Source of the DNA: an uncultured Clostridia bacterium
GTDB lineage: Bacteria > Bacillota > Clostridia > Lachnospirales > Cellulosilyticaceae
Assembly: GCA_937981575.1 (NCBI GenBank)
Contig: CALJNR010000110.1
Span: 1-64,000, forward strand
Direction: 5' to 3'
Length of the DNA stretch: 64,000 nt
The notes under the pieces: generated by a model
The model's database searches: none
The model's input: the letters and a program-made list of their open reading frames with translations, nothing else
What the model was told of the DNA's origin: nothing
Translations under genes and position numbers: made by a program
Shown here: in pieces, positions 29,286 to 39,989 of the stretch
How the letters are laid out: each line of letters starts with the position of its first letter
Position numbering within the stretch: the first letter of the stretch is position 1

Positions 29286-30947
29286 TTAATATTTAAAAAT
29301 TGCTCCTGTATTAGCAGACGTTACAAGTTTTGCATAACGTGCTAAGTAACCTGTTTTAACCTTTGGCTCAGGCTGAACCCAAGCTTCACGTCTTTTAGCA
29401 ATGGTTTCTTCATCTACTTCTAAAGATATAGTACACTCATGCATATTAATACTGATCATATCCCCATCTTCAACTAAAGCAATCAGCCCGCCTTCTGCTG
29501 CTTCCGGTGATACGTGCCCGATTGAAGCCCCTCGGGTTGCTCCTGAAAATCTTCCGTCAGTAATAAGTGCAACATCCTTATCAAGTCCCATCCCAGCAAG
29601 AGAAGCTGTTGGTGAAAGCATTTCTCTCATACCTGGTCCGCCTTTTGGTCCTTCATAACGGATAACAAGTACATCACCTTTTTGAATGTTTCCTGAATTG
29701 ATCGCTTCAGCAGCTTCTTCTTCACTGTTATATACTTTTGCAGGGCCTTTATGCACAAGCATCTCTTGTGCTACAGCTGAACGCTTTACAACACATGCAT
29801 CAACAGCCAGATTACCTCTAAGTACAGCTATGCCGCCGGTTTCGCTGTATGGGTTTTCAATAGGTCTTATAACATTAGGATTTTTATTCACAGCGCTCTC
29901 TAAATTCTCTTTTAAGGTTTTACCTGTTACGGTTATAAGATCTATATTTAATAAATCTTTTTTAGTTAATTCTTTCATAGCCGCCATAACACCCCCTGCA
30001 AAATACAGGTCTTCCATATGGTGCGGCCCTGCTGGTGCCAGCTTGCAAAGGTTCGGTGTTCTGCTGCTGATACTGTTTGCCATATCCAGGTCAATGCTTA
30101 CTCCAGCTTCATGAGCCACTGCCGGTAAATGCAGCATCGTATTCGTACTGCAGCCAAGGGCCATATCTACCGTTAAAGCGTTTTCAAAAGCTTTGTCATT
30201 AAGGATATCTCTCATCTTAATATCCTTCTTCAGCATATCCATAATAGCAATACCTGTCTTTTTAGCAAGTCTTACACGCTCAGCAAATACTGCCGGTACA
30301 GCCCCGTTTCCTGGAAGCGCAATACCTAACACCTCGCACATACAGTTCATACTGTTTGCGGTAAACATCCCTGAACAAGAACCACAGCCCGGGCACGCAT
30401 GCTCTTCAAACTCTAAAAGTTCTTCATCAGTCATCTTGCCTGCTGTATGAGTGCCTACTGCTTCAAAAACAAGAGACAAACTCACCTTATTGCCTGCTAC
30501 ATTTCCAGCAAGCATCGGTCCGCCGCTGATAACAGCTGTAGGCAAATTAAGTCTAGCCGCTCCCATCAGCATTCCTGGAACAATTTTATCACAGTTAGGA
30601 ACTAAAACCAGCGCATCAAAGGCATGCGCAATCGCCATACATTCAATCGAGTCAGCAATAAGCTCTCTCGTTACAAGAGAATAACGCATTCCCTCATGAC
30701 CCATGGCAATGCCATCACATACACCGATAGCTGGAATCTCAATAGGTGTTCCCCCAGCAATACGAATTCCTGTCTTAACTGCTTCTGTAATCTTATCAAG
30801 GTGCATATGTCCAGGCACAATTTCACTTTTAGCCGTAACAACCCCAATAAGCGGTGCATTGATCTCTTCATCTATATAACCCATTCCCTTAAAAAGTGAA
30901 CGGTGTGGCGCTCTTGCTGGTCCTAACTTTACTCTATCACTTCTCAT
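29286..30947 (-). CDS. ilvD: Dihydroxy-acid dehydratase
   Basis: A 553-residue Fe-S dehydratase that forms 2-keto acids in valine, leucine and isoleucine synthesis. Cluster ligands are seen in PNCDKIVPG and in [18 protein letters not shown], and further signatures in [12 protein letters not shown] and [11 protein letters not shown]-like [12 protein letters not shown]. The start has AGGAGA upstream. It follows ilvE after an unusually long 596-bp gap full of repeats, so it may have a promoter of its own there. Confidence 0.96.
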   Translation of the reverse strand: MRSDRVKLGPARAPHRSLFKGMGYIDEEINAPLIGVVTAKSEIVPGHMHLDKITEAVKTGIRIAGGTPIEIPAIGVCDGIAMGHEGMRYSLVTRELIADSIECMAIAHAFDALVLVPNCDKIVPGMLMGAARLNLPTAVISGGPMLAGNVAGNKVSLSLVFEAVGTHTAGKMTDEELLEFEEHACPGCGSCSGMFTANSMNCMCEVLGIALPGNGAVPAVFAERVRLAKKTGIAIMDMLKKDIKMRDILNDKAFENALTVDMALGCSTNTMLHLPAVAHEAGVSIDLDMANSISSRTPNLCKLAPAGPHHMEDLYFAGGVMAAMKELTKKDLLNIDLITVTGKTLKENLESAVNKNPNVIRPIENPYSETGGIAVLRGNLAVDACVVKRSAVAQEMLVHKGPAKVYNSEEEAAEAINSGNIQKGDVLVIRYEGPKGGPGMREMLSPTASLAGMGLDKDVALITDGRFSGATRGASIGHVSPEAAEGGLIALVEDGDMISINMHECTISLEVDEETIAKRREAWVQPEPKVKTGYLARYAKLVTSANTGAIFKY

Positions 30948-31054
30948 TTTAACCTCTCCTTTATCTCAGTAGTGTATCTCTTATTATAAATGACACAAAT
31001 TTGAATACAACAACTAAAATCTGGTCTTTTCGATTTTTAACTCTATTATTCTAT

Positions 31055-31235
31055 ATCCTAATAGCTTAAACCATAGTGCTTAAGCTTATTAGTTGTTTCT
31101 CTATAAGTCTTTATGTTCTTATATCATCATGTTCTGCAATTTCTCAATGCTTAAATGCTTAGGTTCTTAACCCTTTTGCCCTTAAGTATTTGGTCTTAGT
31201 TCTTTAGTTTTTAGTTCTTTTTTATCAATCAATCT
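31055..31235. repeat. Degenerate short tandem repeats (TTCTTAG / GCTTAAG type)
   Basis: Irregular copies of a 7-9 bp unit can be read: GCTTAAACC, GCTTAAGC, TTCTTATA, GCTTAAAT, GCTTAGG, TTCTTAACC, CCTTAAG, TCTTAG, TTCTTTAG, TTTTTAG, TTCTTTT. The tract has no reading frame. Confidence 0.5.
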
Positions 31236-31247
31236 GCTATCTATATA

Positions 31248-31473
31248 GATAAGCCTAGCAGGGGAGATTTTAGAGTACGGAAGTTGCCTCTGAAGTATTT
31301 CGTTAAAAAAATCTTAGCGGTTTTTTCAAATGGTTTTTGGGAGACTGTCTGAGCAATGATGCGGTGAAACTGCATCTGCGAGTTTCGACCGTTCATTTGA
31401 AAAAAACGGTTAGATTTTTAGAAATACGTAAGCGAGCAAGTGGAGAACTCTAAAATTCCCCGCGGATCTATCT
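31248..31473. mobile_element. MITE-like imperfect palindromic element
   Basis: The left half (GATAAGCC...GGGGAGATTTTAGAG...AAAAATCTTAGCGG...TTTTTTCAAATG) is repeated in inverted orientation in the right half (CATTTGAAAAAAACGG...TTAGATTTTTAGAAATACG...CTCTAAAATTCCCC), about 110 bp per arm with mismatches. The centre at ~31360 has a small GATGC...GCATC hairpin. No transposase frame is inside. This looks like a non-autonomous, self-complementary repeat. Confidence 0.55.
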
Positions 31474-31485
31474 AAATAACCTCAC

Positions 31486-31534
31486 TTATCAAACGCCTTA
31501 TGATTAAAACATAAGGGCATTTGATAAAATGCCC
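31486..31534 (-). terminator. Hairpin after ilvE with two alternative folds
   Basis: Minus-strand RNA can form either GGGCATTT/AAATGCCC (31515-31534) or a longer stem pairing 31510-31527 with 31486-31502 (CCTTATG/CATAAGG plus TTATCAAA/TTTGATAA). The folds share sequence and exclude each other. The U-run is weak. Confidence 0.45.
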
Positions 31535-31543
31535 CTAAAAGTT

Positions 31544-32422
31544 CTAATAAATATCTGTTCCATTACTATTTGCATATTCCTTGAATGCTTTTAGGATTTC
31601 AGTTGTAACAGGTCCGGCTGAACCACTTCCAATGACTCTTTCATCCACACTTGTTACAGGAATAGCTTCTGCGGCTGTTCCTGTCAAGAAACATTCATCT
31701 GCATTATACACATTAAAGAGTGTAAACTCTTTTTCGACAACTTTGTAGCCCAGCTTCTCACCAAGCTCCATCGCTGTACGTCTTGTAATACCATCTAAAA
31801 TACCTACATGAATAGGCGGTGTATAAATAACGTTATCTTTAACGATAAAAATATTGTCTCCTGTACATTCTGCTACAATACCATCATGGTTCAGCATAAG
31901 AGCCTCTGGTACTCCCGCTCTGTTTGCCTCCATTTTAGCCAGAATATTATTTAAATAATTTAAAGATTTAACCTGTGGATCCACAATGGTCGCTTTGTTA
32001 CGTCTTTGAGCTGCTGTTACAATCGGCATCCCTTTTGTATACATTTCTTCCGGATACAGCTGAATCGTAGCTGCAATACAGAAGATAGAAGGCATAGGGC
32101 AGTTTTTAGGATTAAGTCCAAGGTCTCCTTTACCTCTTGTTACAACCAAACGAATATAACCATCTTTAATATTATTTTTTCTGCAGGTTTCTAGAAGAAC
32201 TTCTGTCATTTCTTGTTTGGATATAGGGATGTCAAGCATGATGGCCTTAGCTGCTGCATAAAGTCTATCTATATGCTCCTCACATCTAAAAATACGGCTG
32301 TTATAGGCTCTTATACCTTCAAATACGCCATCTCCATATAAAACGCCGTGGTCAAATACTGATAATTTGGCCTCATCTTCACTTACAAACTTCCCATCTA
32401 AATAAATAACCTTGCTACTCAA
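31544..32422 (-). CDS. ilvE: Branched-chain amino acid aminotransferase (class IV)
   Basis: A 292-residue fold-type IV PLP enzyme of the short archaeal/clostridial IlvE type. The PLP lysine is in QVKSLNYLNNILAK, preceded by conserved arginines in FEGIRAYN and VTRGKGDLGL. The C-terminal FLTGTAAEAIPV binds cofactor phosphate. It performs the last step of valine, leucine and isoleucine synthesis. It lies 21 bp after leuB in the T-box operon. D-amino-acid aminotransferase is a related alternative, but the context favours IlvE. Confidence 0.93.
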   Translation of the reverse strand: MSSKVIYLDGKFVSEDEAKLSVFDHGVLYGDGVFEGIRAYNSRIFRCEEHIDRLYAAAKAIMLDIPISKQEMTEVLLETCRKNNIKDGYIRLVVTRGKGDLGLNPKNCPMPSIFCIAATIQLYPEEMYTKGMPIVTAAQRRNKATIVDPQVKSLNYLNNILAKMEANRAGVPEALMLNHDGIVAECTGDNIFIVKDNVIYTPPIHVGILDGITRRTAMELGEKLGYKVVEKEFTLFNVYNADECFLTGTAAEAIPVTSVDERVIGSGSAGPVTTEILKAFKEYANSNGTDIY

Positions 32423-32443
32423 AGTTCTTCCTCCTCTAGTAAT

Positions 32444-33526
32444 TTATTTAACTGCATCAGCTATTAACTGTCCCATTTCCTTTGTCCCGATGCATTTCAT
32501 TCCTGCACTCATGATATCTCCAGTTCTATAACCCGCATCAAGGACTTCCATTACTGCATTTTCCACAGCTTCAGCTTCTTTTTCAAGATTTAATGAATAT
32601 CTCAGCATCATAGCTGCTGAAAGAATCGTTGCAATAGGATTAGCTTTATTTTGTCCTGCTATATCCGGAGCACTTCCGTGGCTTGGTTCATAAAGTCCGA
32701 GGGTTCCATCTCCAAGAGACGCTGAAGCCAGCATACCGATTGAACCTGTAATAATACTTGCTTCGTCAGATAGTATGTCCCCAAACATATTAGAAGTTAC
32801 AAGCACATCAAATTGTTTTGGATTGACTACCAGCTGCATAGCTGCATTATCTACGTACATATGACTGTACTCTACTTCTGGATAGTCTGCTGCTACTCTT
32901 GCAGTCACAACTCTCCAAAGTCTAGAAGACTCGAGCACGTTGGCTTTATCTACAACGCATACCTTCTTGCTGCGCTTCATCGCTGCTTCAAAAGCTACTC
33001 TAAGAATGCGTTCGATTTCTGCTACTGTGTATTTTTCAAGGTCAGAAGCGAAAGTCTTGGAATCATCTTCTTCGCATACTACCTTTTGTTTTTCCCCAAA
33101 GTAAATACCGCTTGTAAGCTCTCTTACAATGAGAATATCGAGGCTGTCGCCAATGATTTCTTCTTTAAGAGGACTTGCATGTTTAAGCTGTGGATAAAGC
33201 ACTGCTGGTCTAAGGTTTGCAAAAAGTTTAAGCGCCCCCCGGATACCAAGTAGTCCTTTTTCAGGTCTGTCACCATTTGGCAGGTTATCCCATTTAGGTC
33301 CGCCAACCGCGCCAAGAAGCACTGCATCTGCCGCTTTACATGCATCAATTGTATCTTGTGGCAATGAATTTCCTGCAAGATCAATAGCAATACCACCCAT
33401 CAATTTTTCTTCAAAGTCAAAAGTGTGTCCATAAACACTTGCCACTTTATCTAATACTTTAACAGCTTCTGCTGTAATATCTGGCCCGATTCCATCCCCA
33501 GGAAGGGTTACGATTTTAAAATCCAT
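32444..33526 (-). CDS. leuB: 3-isopropylmalate dehydrogenase
   Basis: A 360-residue NAD-dependent beta-decarboxylating dehydrogenase. [18 protein letters not shown] starts the fold; the substrate loop includes [11 protein letters not shown] and the metal-binding segment is [35 protein letters not shown] is the family signature. Besides leucine synthesis, the same enzyme can oxidise 3-methylmalate in the citramalate route to isoleucine, which matters here because leuC and leuD are missing next to it. Its ribosome binding site (AAGGGGG) directly follows the stop codon of the leuD-like remnant. Confidence 0.95.
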   Translation of the reverse strand: MDFKIVTLPGDGIGPDITAEAVKVLDKVASVYGHTFDFEEKLMGGIAIDLAGNSLPQDTIDACKAADAVLLGAVGGPKWDNLPNGDRPEKGLLGIRGALKLFANLRPAVLYPQLKHASPLKEEIIGDSLDILIVRELTSGIYFGEKQKVVCEEDDSKTFASDLEKYTVAEIERILRVAFEAAMKRSKKVCVVDKANVLESSRLWRVVTARVAADYPEVEYSHMYVDNAAMQLVVNPKQFDVLVTSNMFGDILSDEASIITGSIGMLASASLGDGTLGLYEPSHGSAPDIAGQNKANPIATILSAAMMLRYSLNLEKEAEAVENAVMEVLDAGYRTGDIMSAGMKCIGTKEMGQLIADAVK

Positions 33527-33540
33527 TTTTTATTTCCCCC

Positions 33541-33606
33541 TTATTCTTTGCCTTCACGGATGTCATTTACAAGTCCGTTAGCTACGATAATTTTTTGTTT
33601 ATATTT
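33541..33606 (-). pseudogene. leuD: Remnant of leuD (3-isopropylmalate dehydratase small subunit), C-terminus only
   Basis: On the minus strand, codons ending at TAA 33541-33543 read QKIIVANGLVNDIREGKE. This resembles the C-terminus of clostridial LeuD proteins (pattern QKII-AxGLVN-I-E), and it lies where leuD is normally found, directly before leuB. An in-frame TGA (33607-33609) and the cimA end at 33641 leave no room for the rest, so leuC and most of leuD appear to have been deleted. The alignment is from memory of the family, so this is an inference. Confidence 0.55.
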
Positions 33607-33640
33607 TCAAACTGCATCGTTTGTTGTTTTCTTAATAAGT

Positions 33641-35230
33641 TTAGAGATAAGCCTTAAACCTTTTTTCAATATCCTTAATGAGTTTATACTCGATTGAATC
33701 TACAAGTGCAATCCAGCTGGCTTCAATAATGTCTGTTGAGACTCCCACAGTACTCCAGTAGTCTTCTCCGTCTGTGGATTCAAGAAGCACTCGAACTTTT
33801 GCTGCGGTAGCAGATTTAGTATCTAAAACCCTAACCTTGTAATCTGTTAAATGCACTTCTTTGAGTGCAGGATAAAAGATCTCTAAAGCTTTTCTTAGGG
33901 CAGTGTCTAAAGCATTAACAGGGCCTTCACCTTCAGCCGCTGTCATTTCAACTTCATCTCCAACTCTTACTTTAATAATAGCTGAAGAACTGACACCCTT
34001 CGATCCTTTTGGTTCTTCACCAATAATTTTAAACTCTTCAAGGTCAAAGAACGGCTTATATTTTCCTAGGGCTTTTCTTACTAAAAGTTCAAACGTTCCA
34101 TCTGCTCCTTCAAACTGATAGCCTTGATGTTCTAAATCTTTAATACGATTTATAATTTGCCCGGTAACTTCATCGTCTTTTGTAATCTGAGGTGCAATGC
34201 GCTGGATTTTTTCAATAATTGTACTGCGTCCCGCTACCTCTGACATCAAAAATCGTCTTTCATTTCCAACACTGTGCGGTGGTACATGTTCGAAGGACGT
34301 AGATGCTTTTGTTACCCCATCAATATGCATGCCGGCTTTATGGGCAAATGCGCTTTTTCCAACGTAAGGCATATTATCTTTCACAGACACATTAGCAATC
34401 TCTGCAACTCTTCTTGCAAGCGAAGTAAGCTTCGGAAGATTTTCCTCTGTAATACACTTATAATCTCTTTTGAGCTGCAAGTTTGGGATAATCGTTGAAA
34501 GATTGGCATTACCGCACCTTTCTCCAAACCCAACCAAAGTTCCCTGTACATGGGTCGCCCCGGCAAGAACTGCCATCACACTGTTTGCAACACCCATGCC
34601 TGTATCATCATGGGTATGAATGCCCACTTCAATTTTTACATGAGCCATGACATCTTTAACAATCTCATAAACCTCATCAGGGAAAGCCCCTCCATTGGTT
34701 TCACAAAGCGCCAGGCAGTCTGCTCCGGCTTCTTCTGCTTTTTTAAGTGCGCTTAGGGCATATTCTCTATTGTTTTTGTAGCCATCGAAAAAGTGCTCCG
34801 CATCAAAAATAACTTCTTTGCCATGATCTTTAAAGAACTTAATCGTATCGTAAATCATATTGAGATTTTCATCTAACGTTGTTTTAATAATCTCGGTTAC
34901 ATGAAAATCCCAAGTTTTGCCGAATATAGCAACTGCCGGCGTCCCAGCTTCAAGGAGTGACTGAACATTGCTATCTTCTTCTACTTTGATATTTCTTCTT
35001 CTCGTACTCCCAAAGGCAGTCAGCTTAGCTGTTTTCAAATGAAGTTTTTTAACTTCTTTAAAAAACTCAAGATCTTTAGGATTTGAGCCAGGATTGCCGG
35101 CTTCAATATAGCCGACACCAAGCTCATCTAAAGTACTTACTATTTTTAATTTATCCGCTACGGAAAAGGAGATACTTTCAGCCTGCGCTCCATCTCTAAG
35201 AGTAGAATCTAAGATAGCAATTGATTTCAT
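33641..35230 (-). CDS. cimA: Citramalate synthase
   Basis: A 529-residue member of the isopropylmalate/citramalate synthase family. LDSTLRDGAQAESISFS is the DxxxRDGxQ metal site of the HMGL-like TIM barrel; HTHDDTGMGVANSVMAVL supplies further ligands. The C-terminal LeuA dimer domain begins near residue 395. The variant DGAQAE, the FGSTRR stretch and the length match CimA, which condenses acetyl-CoA with pyruvate for threonine-independent isoleucine synthesis. It begins 3 bp after leuA. The AHAS, KARI and DHAD genes nearby complete the route, but isomerisation needs LeuCD. Confidence 0.9.
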   Translation of the reverse strand: MKSIAILDSTLRDGAQAESISFSVADKLKIVSTLDELGVGYIEAGNPGSNPKDLEFFKEVKKLHLKTAKLTAFGSTRRRNIKVEEDSNVQSLLEAGTPAVAIFGKTWDFHVTEIIKTTLDENLNMIYDTIKFFKDHGKEVIFDAEHFFDGYKNNREYALSALKKAEEAGADCLALCETNGGAFPDEVYEIVKDVMAHVKIEVGIHTHDDTGMGVANSVMAVLAGATHVQGTLVGFGERCGNANLSTIIPNLQLKRDYKCITEENLPKLTSLARRVAEIANVSVKDNMPYVGKSAFAHKAGMHIDGVTKASTSFEHVPPHSVGNERRFLMSEVAGRSTIIEKIQRIAPQITKDDEVTGQIINRIKDLEHQGYQFEGADGTFELLVRKALGKYKPFFDLEEFKIIGEEPKGSKGVSSSAIIKVRVGDEVEMTAAEGEGPVNALDTALRKALEIFYPALKEVHLTDYKVRVLDTKSATAAKVRVLLESTDGEDYWSTVGVSTDIIEASWIALVDSIEYKLIKDIEKRFKAYL

Positions 35231-35233
35231 GTT

Positions 35234-36766
35234 TTATACCTCCCTTTTTTCTTCCTGATCATACAGCATGTTGTTAATAGCAGATATATATGCCAAAATA
35301 CTTGCTTCTACAATGTCCATACTTACACCATGCCCATTGTAAATGCGGTCTTTATTTTTAATTTTAACGTTTACTTCCCCCTGAGCATCTGTTCCGCCAG
35401 TTACAGAGTTAATGACAAAATCTTCTAATATAAACTTCCTGCCAACAAGTTTGTCAATGGCTTTATAGGAAGCATCAATCGGCCCGTCATAAGAAGATAC
35501 AACTTCTTCTAAGATATGCCCTGTTTTGCTTAAAAGTCTCATGGACGAAGTCGTCGTAATGGTATTTCCTGAGTTAATAACAAAGCGATCAAGCTTGTAG
35601 GCTTCTGGTATTTGAACTGTTCTTCTGCATACTAAAGCTTCAATATCTCGGTCTGTAACATCTTTTTTCTTATCAGCCAGCAGCTTAAACTGTTCAAAAG
35701 CAGCATTAAGTGCTTCTCCATCTAAATCATAGCCTATAGATTTTAACTTATCTTCAAAAGCATGCCTGCCTGAATGTTTGCCTAGTACCATCTTATTTTC
35801 GGAAAGGCCAATAGACTCCGGCGTCATGATTTCATAAGTACTCTTGTTAGCCAGCATACCGTGTTGGTGAATTCCTGATTCATGAGCAAAGGCATTTTCT
35901 CCAACAATAGCCTTATTTGGCTGAACCCTTACCCCTGTTATGCTGCTAAGAAGCTTGCTGGATTTATGAATTTCCTTCGTATTTACTTTGCACTCCAGCT
36001 GATAAAAATCTTTTCTGGTATTAAGATTCATTACAATTTCTTCTAAGGCTGCATTTCCTGCACGTTCTCCAATCCCATTAATCGTACATTCGATTTGATT
36101 GGCTCCAGCTCTTGCTACTGCTAAAGAATTAGCAACGGCAAGGCCTAAGTCGTTATGACAGTGCACAGAAATGTCTGCCTTATGGATATTTGGAACATTT
36201 TCTTTAATGCTTCTAATAAGTGCTGAAAGTTCTTCTGGCGACGTGTAGCCAACAGTATCAGGAACATTGATAACAGTAGCTCCCGCCGCGATAACAGCTT
36301 CAAAGATCTGGTATAGGAATGCCGGATTGCTTCTTGAAGCATCTTCAGCAGAAAATTCAATGTCACTGCAGAATTTCTTCGCATACTTTACCATCTCTAC
36401 AGCTGTTTCAAGCACTTCTTCTTTTGATTTTCTAAGCTTGTATTGCATATGAATATCTGATGTAGCAATAAAGGTGTGTATCCTTGGATATTTTGCCGCT
36501 TTAAGTGCCTCTGCCGCTGCATCGATATCTTTCGTAAGAGCTCTTGCCAAACTTGCTACAGTCGTATTTTTGATGTTTTTTGCGATAGACTTAACAGATG
36601 CAAAATCTCCAGGCGAAGCAATTGCAAACCCTGCTTCCATTACATCTACACCTAGTCTCTCAAGCTGATATGCTACTTCGAGTTTTTCAGCTAAATTCAT
36701 ACTGCATCCTGGTGATTGTTCTCCATCTCTAAGAGTTGTATCAAAAATTTTAACAAAGTTTGCCAT
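35234..36766 (-). CDS. leuA: 2-isopropylmalate synthase
   Basis: A 510-residue enzyme starting MANFVKIFDTTLRDGEQSPG, with AAGGAG six bases upstream; an extra five-codon extension is unlikely. The HMGL-like barrel carries the DTTLRDGEQ metal site and HCHNDLGLAVANSLA. GIHQHGMLANKSTYEIM marks the linker, and the C-terminal ~130 residues form the leucine-binding regulatory domain. It condenses acetyl-CoA with 2-ketoisovalerate. It lies between ilvC and cimA, in close spacing. Confidence 0.95.
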   Translation of the reverse strand: MANFVKIFDTTLRDGEQSPGCSMNLAEKLEVAYQLERLGVDVMEAGFAIASPGDFASVKSIAKNIKNTTVASLARALTKDIDAAAEALKAAKYPRIHTFIATSDIHMQYKLRKSKEEVLETAVEMVKYAKKFCSDIEFSAEDASRSNPAFLYQIFEAVIAAGATVINVPDTVGYTSPEELSALIRSIKENVPNIHKADISVHCHNDLGLAVANSLAVARAGANQIECTINGIGERAGNAALEEIVMNLNTRKDFYQLECKVNTKEIHKSSKLLSSITGVRVQPNKAIVGENAFAHESGIHQHGMLANKSTYEIMTPESIGLSENKMVLGKHSGRHAFEDKLKSIGYDLDGEALNAAFEQFKLLADKKKDVTDRDIEALVCRRTVQIPEAYKLDRFVINSGNTITTTSSMRLLSKTGHILEEVVSSYDGPIDASYKAIDKLVGRKFILEDFVINSVTGGTDAQGEVNVKIKNKDRIYNGHGVSMDIVEASILAYISAINNMLYDQEEKREV

Positions 36767-36787
36767 AAATATCTCCTTCAATTTTTA

Positions 36788-37801
<1,014 letters not shown>

Positions 37802-37872
37802 CTAATATTTTTTATAATTGAATGGTTATCATTTATGATTAAAGCAAACTCTGTTACTAAAACGGGGTTTGT

Positions 37873-38367
37873 TTAATTTTTAAGTTCTTTTTCGCCTCTT
37901 TGAAGTGCAGTGAGGCCTGTTCTTATAATTTCTTTAATGCCATACGGCTCCAGCATACTGGTTAAAGCATTGATTTTGCCTTGATCTCCTGTTGCTTCGA
38001 TAACCAGAGACTCTTTTGCCACATCGACAATATGTGCTCTGAAAATATTGGCTATCTCGATAATTTCTGCTCTTGTACTTTTGTCAGTTGCAATTTTAAT
38101 CAGAGCAAGCTCTCTATAAATAGATGTATCTTCTCTTAGTTCAACAATTTTAATGACATCAATTAATTTATTGAGCTGCTTTTTTATTTGTTCAAGTGTA
38201 GATTCATCAGCATCTACAACAATTGTCATACGGGATACTGAAGAATCTTCGGTTTCTCCTACAGATAAACTGTCTATATTGTAGCCCCGCCTGCTGAATA
38301 GCCCGGATATTCGGCTAAGTACCCCTGAATGATTCTCAACCAGTACTGATAATACATGCTTTTTCAT
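37873..38367 (-). CDS. ilvN: Acetolactate synthase regulatory (small) subunit
   Basis: A 164-residue protein with the N-terminal ACT domain (LSVLVENHSGVLSRISGLFSRRGYNI has the family layout: VENxxGVLxRixxLFsrRgyNI) and the C-terminal ACT-like half. It binds valine for feedback inhibition and stimulates the large subunit. It starts 14 bp after the second ilvB gene, with which it should form the holoenzyme. Confidence 0.93.
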   Translation of the reverse strand: MKKHVLSVLVENHSGVLSRISGLFSRRGYNIDSLSVGETEDSSVSRMTIVVDADESTLEQIKKQLNKLIDVIKIVELREDTSIYRELALIKIATDKSTRAEIIEIANIFRAHIVDVAKESLVIEATGDQGKINALTSMLEPYGIKEIIRTGLTALQRGEKELKN

Positions 38368-38381
38368 CTCTTCCCTCTTTT

Positions 38382-39989
38382 CTATAATGTAGACTCTTTA
38401 TCATTTACAATAAACTCTAAGAAATAAGGCTTGTTACTTGTTAAAGCTTCACTTAAAGCCCCTTCTACATCTTTCTCATCCAAAATCGTACGGGCTGTGA
38501 TCCCATATGCTCTTGCAATAGCTGCAAAGTCTGGACTGCCTTTAAGTGCTACGCCATGCTCTTTAAGTTCTGTTCGTCTTTGGAGTTCCCTTACAAGACC
38601 AAGTCCACTGTTATTAAATAAAATAATGATTGGCTTAACCTCTTCCTGCATCAGTGTTCCAAGTTCAAACATGCTCATTTGAAAACTTCCATCTCCGAGA
38701 ATGCTGACTACCTGTTTATCCCGGTTTCCGATGCTCGCACCTATAGCTGCTGGAAGGGAATACCCCATTGTGCCGAAGCCTCCGGAACAAATCAGCTTTC
38801 TGTTTCCTTTTATTTCTACGTTCCTCATTGTCCAAAACTGGTTTTGCCCTACATCTGCTGCCACAATCGCATCATCATTAAGCATTTCGGAAAGTTTTCT
38901 AACAACAAGTTTCGGGTTAACGGCCCCACTAGGGTGTATTTCTTCTTTAACTTCCTTTTTATCAGCTATTCTTCCACGCCATTCCGCAGTATCTATTTGT
39001 TTAATAATTGAACTTAATCCTTTAAGAATGATTTTAGCGTCTCCAACAATTGGAATGGTAGCAGAGGTAATCTTGCCAATTTCTGCCGGGTCAATATCAA
39101 TGTGAATAATATGGGCATTTTCATTAAATATGCCTGTATTTGCAACTGCACGGTCTGCAATGCGTGCCCCGATAAACAGTATCGTATCTGCATGCTTAAG
39201 CGCCCAGTTGGATTGTTTGTAACCATGAATACCTATCATACCAAAGTTATACTCTGAAGCCGTTGGCAATGCCCCTGTCCCCATTAGTGTATGAACAACT
39301 GGAATATCAGATTTTTCTATGAACTCTTGAAGCTCTTTTGAAGCATTACCTAAAACGACTCCGCCGCCTACGCAAACCAGTGGCTTTTTACTATGTTCCA
39401 AGAGCTTTGCAATCTTCTTGATTTGACCAACGTGCCCTTCAATAGTTGGTTTATACCCTCTAATCTTAACTTCTTTTGGATAGTGATATTCAATCTGTTC
39501 TTCCTGAATATCCATAGGGAGATCAATAAGGACAGGCCCTGGCCTTCCAGTTGTTGCAATATAAAAAGCTTCTTTGAGGATTCTTGGAAAATCCTTTGCA
39601 CTTTTAACTAAATAGCTATGTTTGATAAAAGGCTCTGTTGCACCGGTTATATCTACTTCCTGAAATACGTCTCTTCCAATAAGACTTGATTTAACCTGTC
39701 CAGTAATAATAATGACAGGAATCGAATCCATATAGGCTGTTGCTATGCCAGTGATTAGATTAGTTGCTCCAGGCCCTGAGGTTGCAATACATACTCCTAC
39801 CTTACCGGTTGTTCTCGCATAGCCGCTCGCACTATGCACAGCTGCTTGTTCTTGTCTTACAAGCACATGATGTAAAGAAGAACTTCTTAGTGATTCATAG
39901 ACGGCTAGTACTGCAGCTCCTGGATAACCAAATACGACTTCAACTTTTTCTTCAACTAAACAACGTACTAATACGTCTGATAACTTCAT
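38382..39989 (-). CDS. ilvB: Acetolactate synthase large subunit (second copy, with ilvN)
   Basis: A 535-residue thiamine-diphosphate enzyme: VFGYPGAAVLAVYESL at the N-terminus, the catalytic glutamate in VRQEQAAVHSASGYAR, and the cofactor motif GDGSFQMSMFELGTLMQ. ATG 39987-39989 is preferred because AGGAGG lies 7 nt upstream; a GTG one codon earlier is possible. It is the first gene of the T-box-controlled operon and is clearly divergent from the other copy at 27607-29271, so the two are separate paralogs and not a recent duplicate. Confidence 0.95.
   Translation of the reverse strand: MKLSDVLVRCLVEEKVEVVFGYPGAAVLAVYESLRSSSLHHVLVRQEQAAVHSASGYARTTGKVGVCIATSGPGATNLITGIATAYMDSIPVIIITGQVKSSLIGRDVFQEVDITGATEPFIKHSYLVKSAKDFPRILKEAFYIATTGRPGPVLIDLPMDIQEEQIEYHYPKEVKIRGYKPTIEGHVGQIKKIAKLLEHSKKPLVCVGGGVVLGNASKELQEFIEKSDIPVVHTLMGTGALPTASEYNFGMIGIHGYKQSNWALKHADTILFIGARIADRAVANTGIFNENAHIIHIDIDPAEIGKITSATIPIVGDAKIILKGLSSIIKQIDTAEWRGRIADKKEVKEEIHPSGAVNPKLVVRKLSEMLNDDAIVAADVGQNQFWTMRNVEIKGNRKLICSGGFGTMGYSLPAAIGASIGNRDKQVVSILGDGSFQMSMFELGTLMQEEVKPIIILFNNSGLGLVRELQRRTELKEHGVALKGSPDFAAIARAYGITARTILDEKDVEGALSEALTSNKPYFLEFIVNDKESTL

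Larger units (their letters stand above)
30948..31543. other. 596-bp repeat-rich gap between ilvE and ilvD
   Basis: No gene is present. From right to left, in the direction of transcription, it contains alternative hairpins just after ilvE (31486-31534), a ~226-bp imperfect palindrome (31248-31473), degenerate TTCTTAG/GCTTAAG repeats (31055-31235), and an AT-rich tract next to ilvD. Confidence 0.7.
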
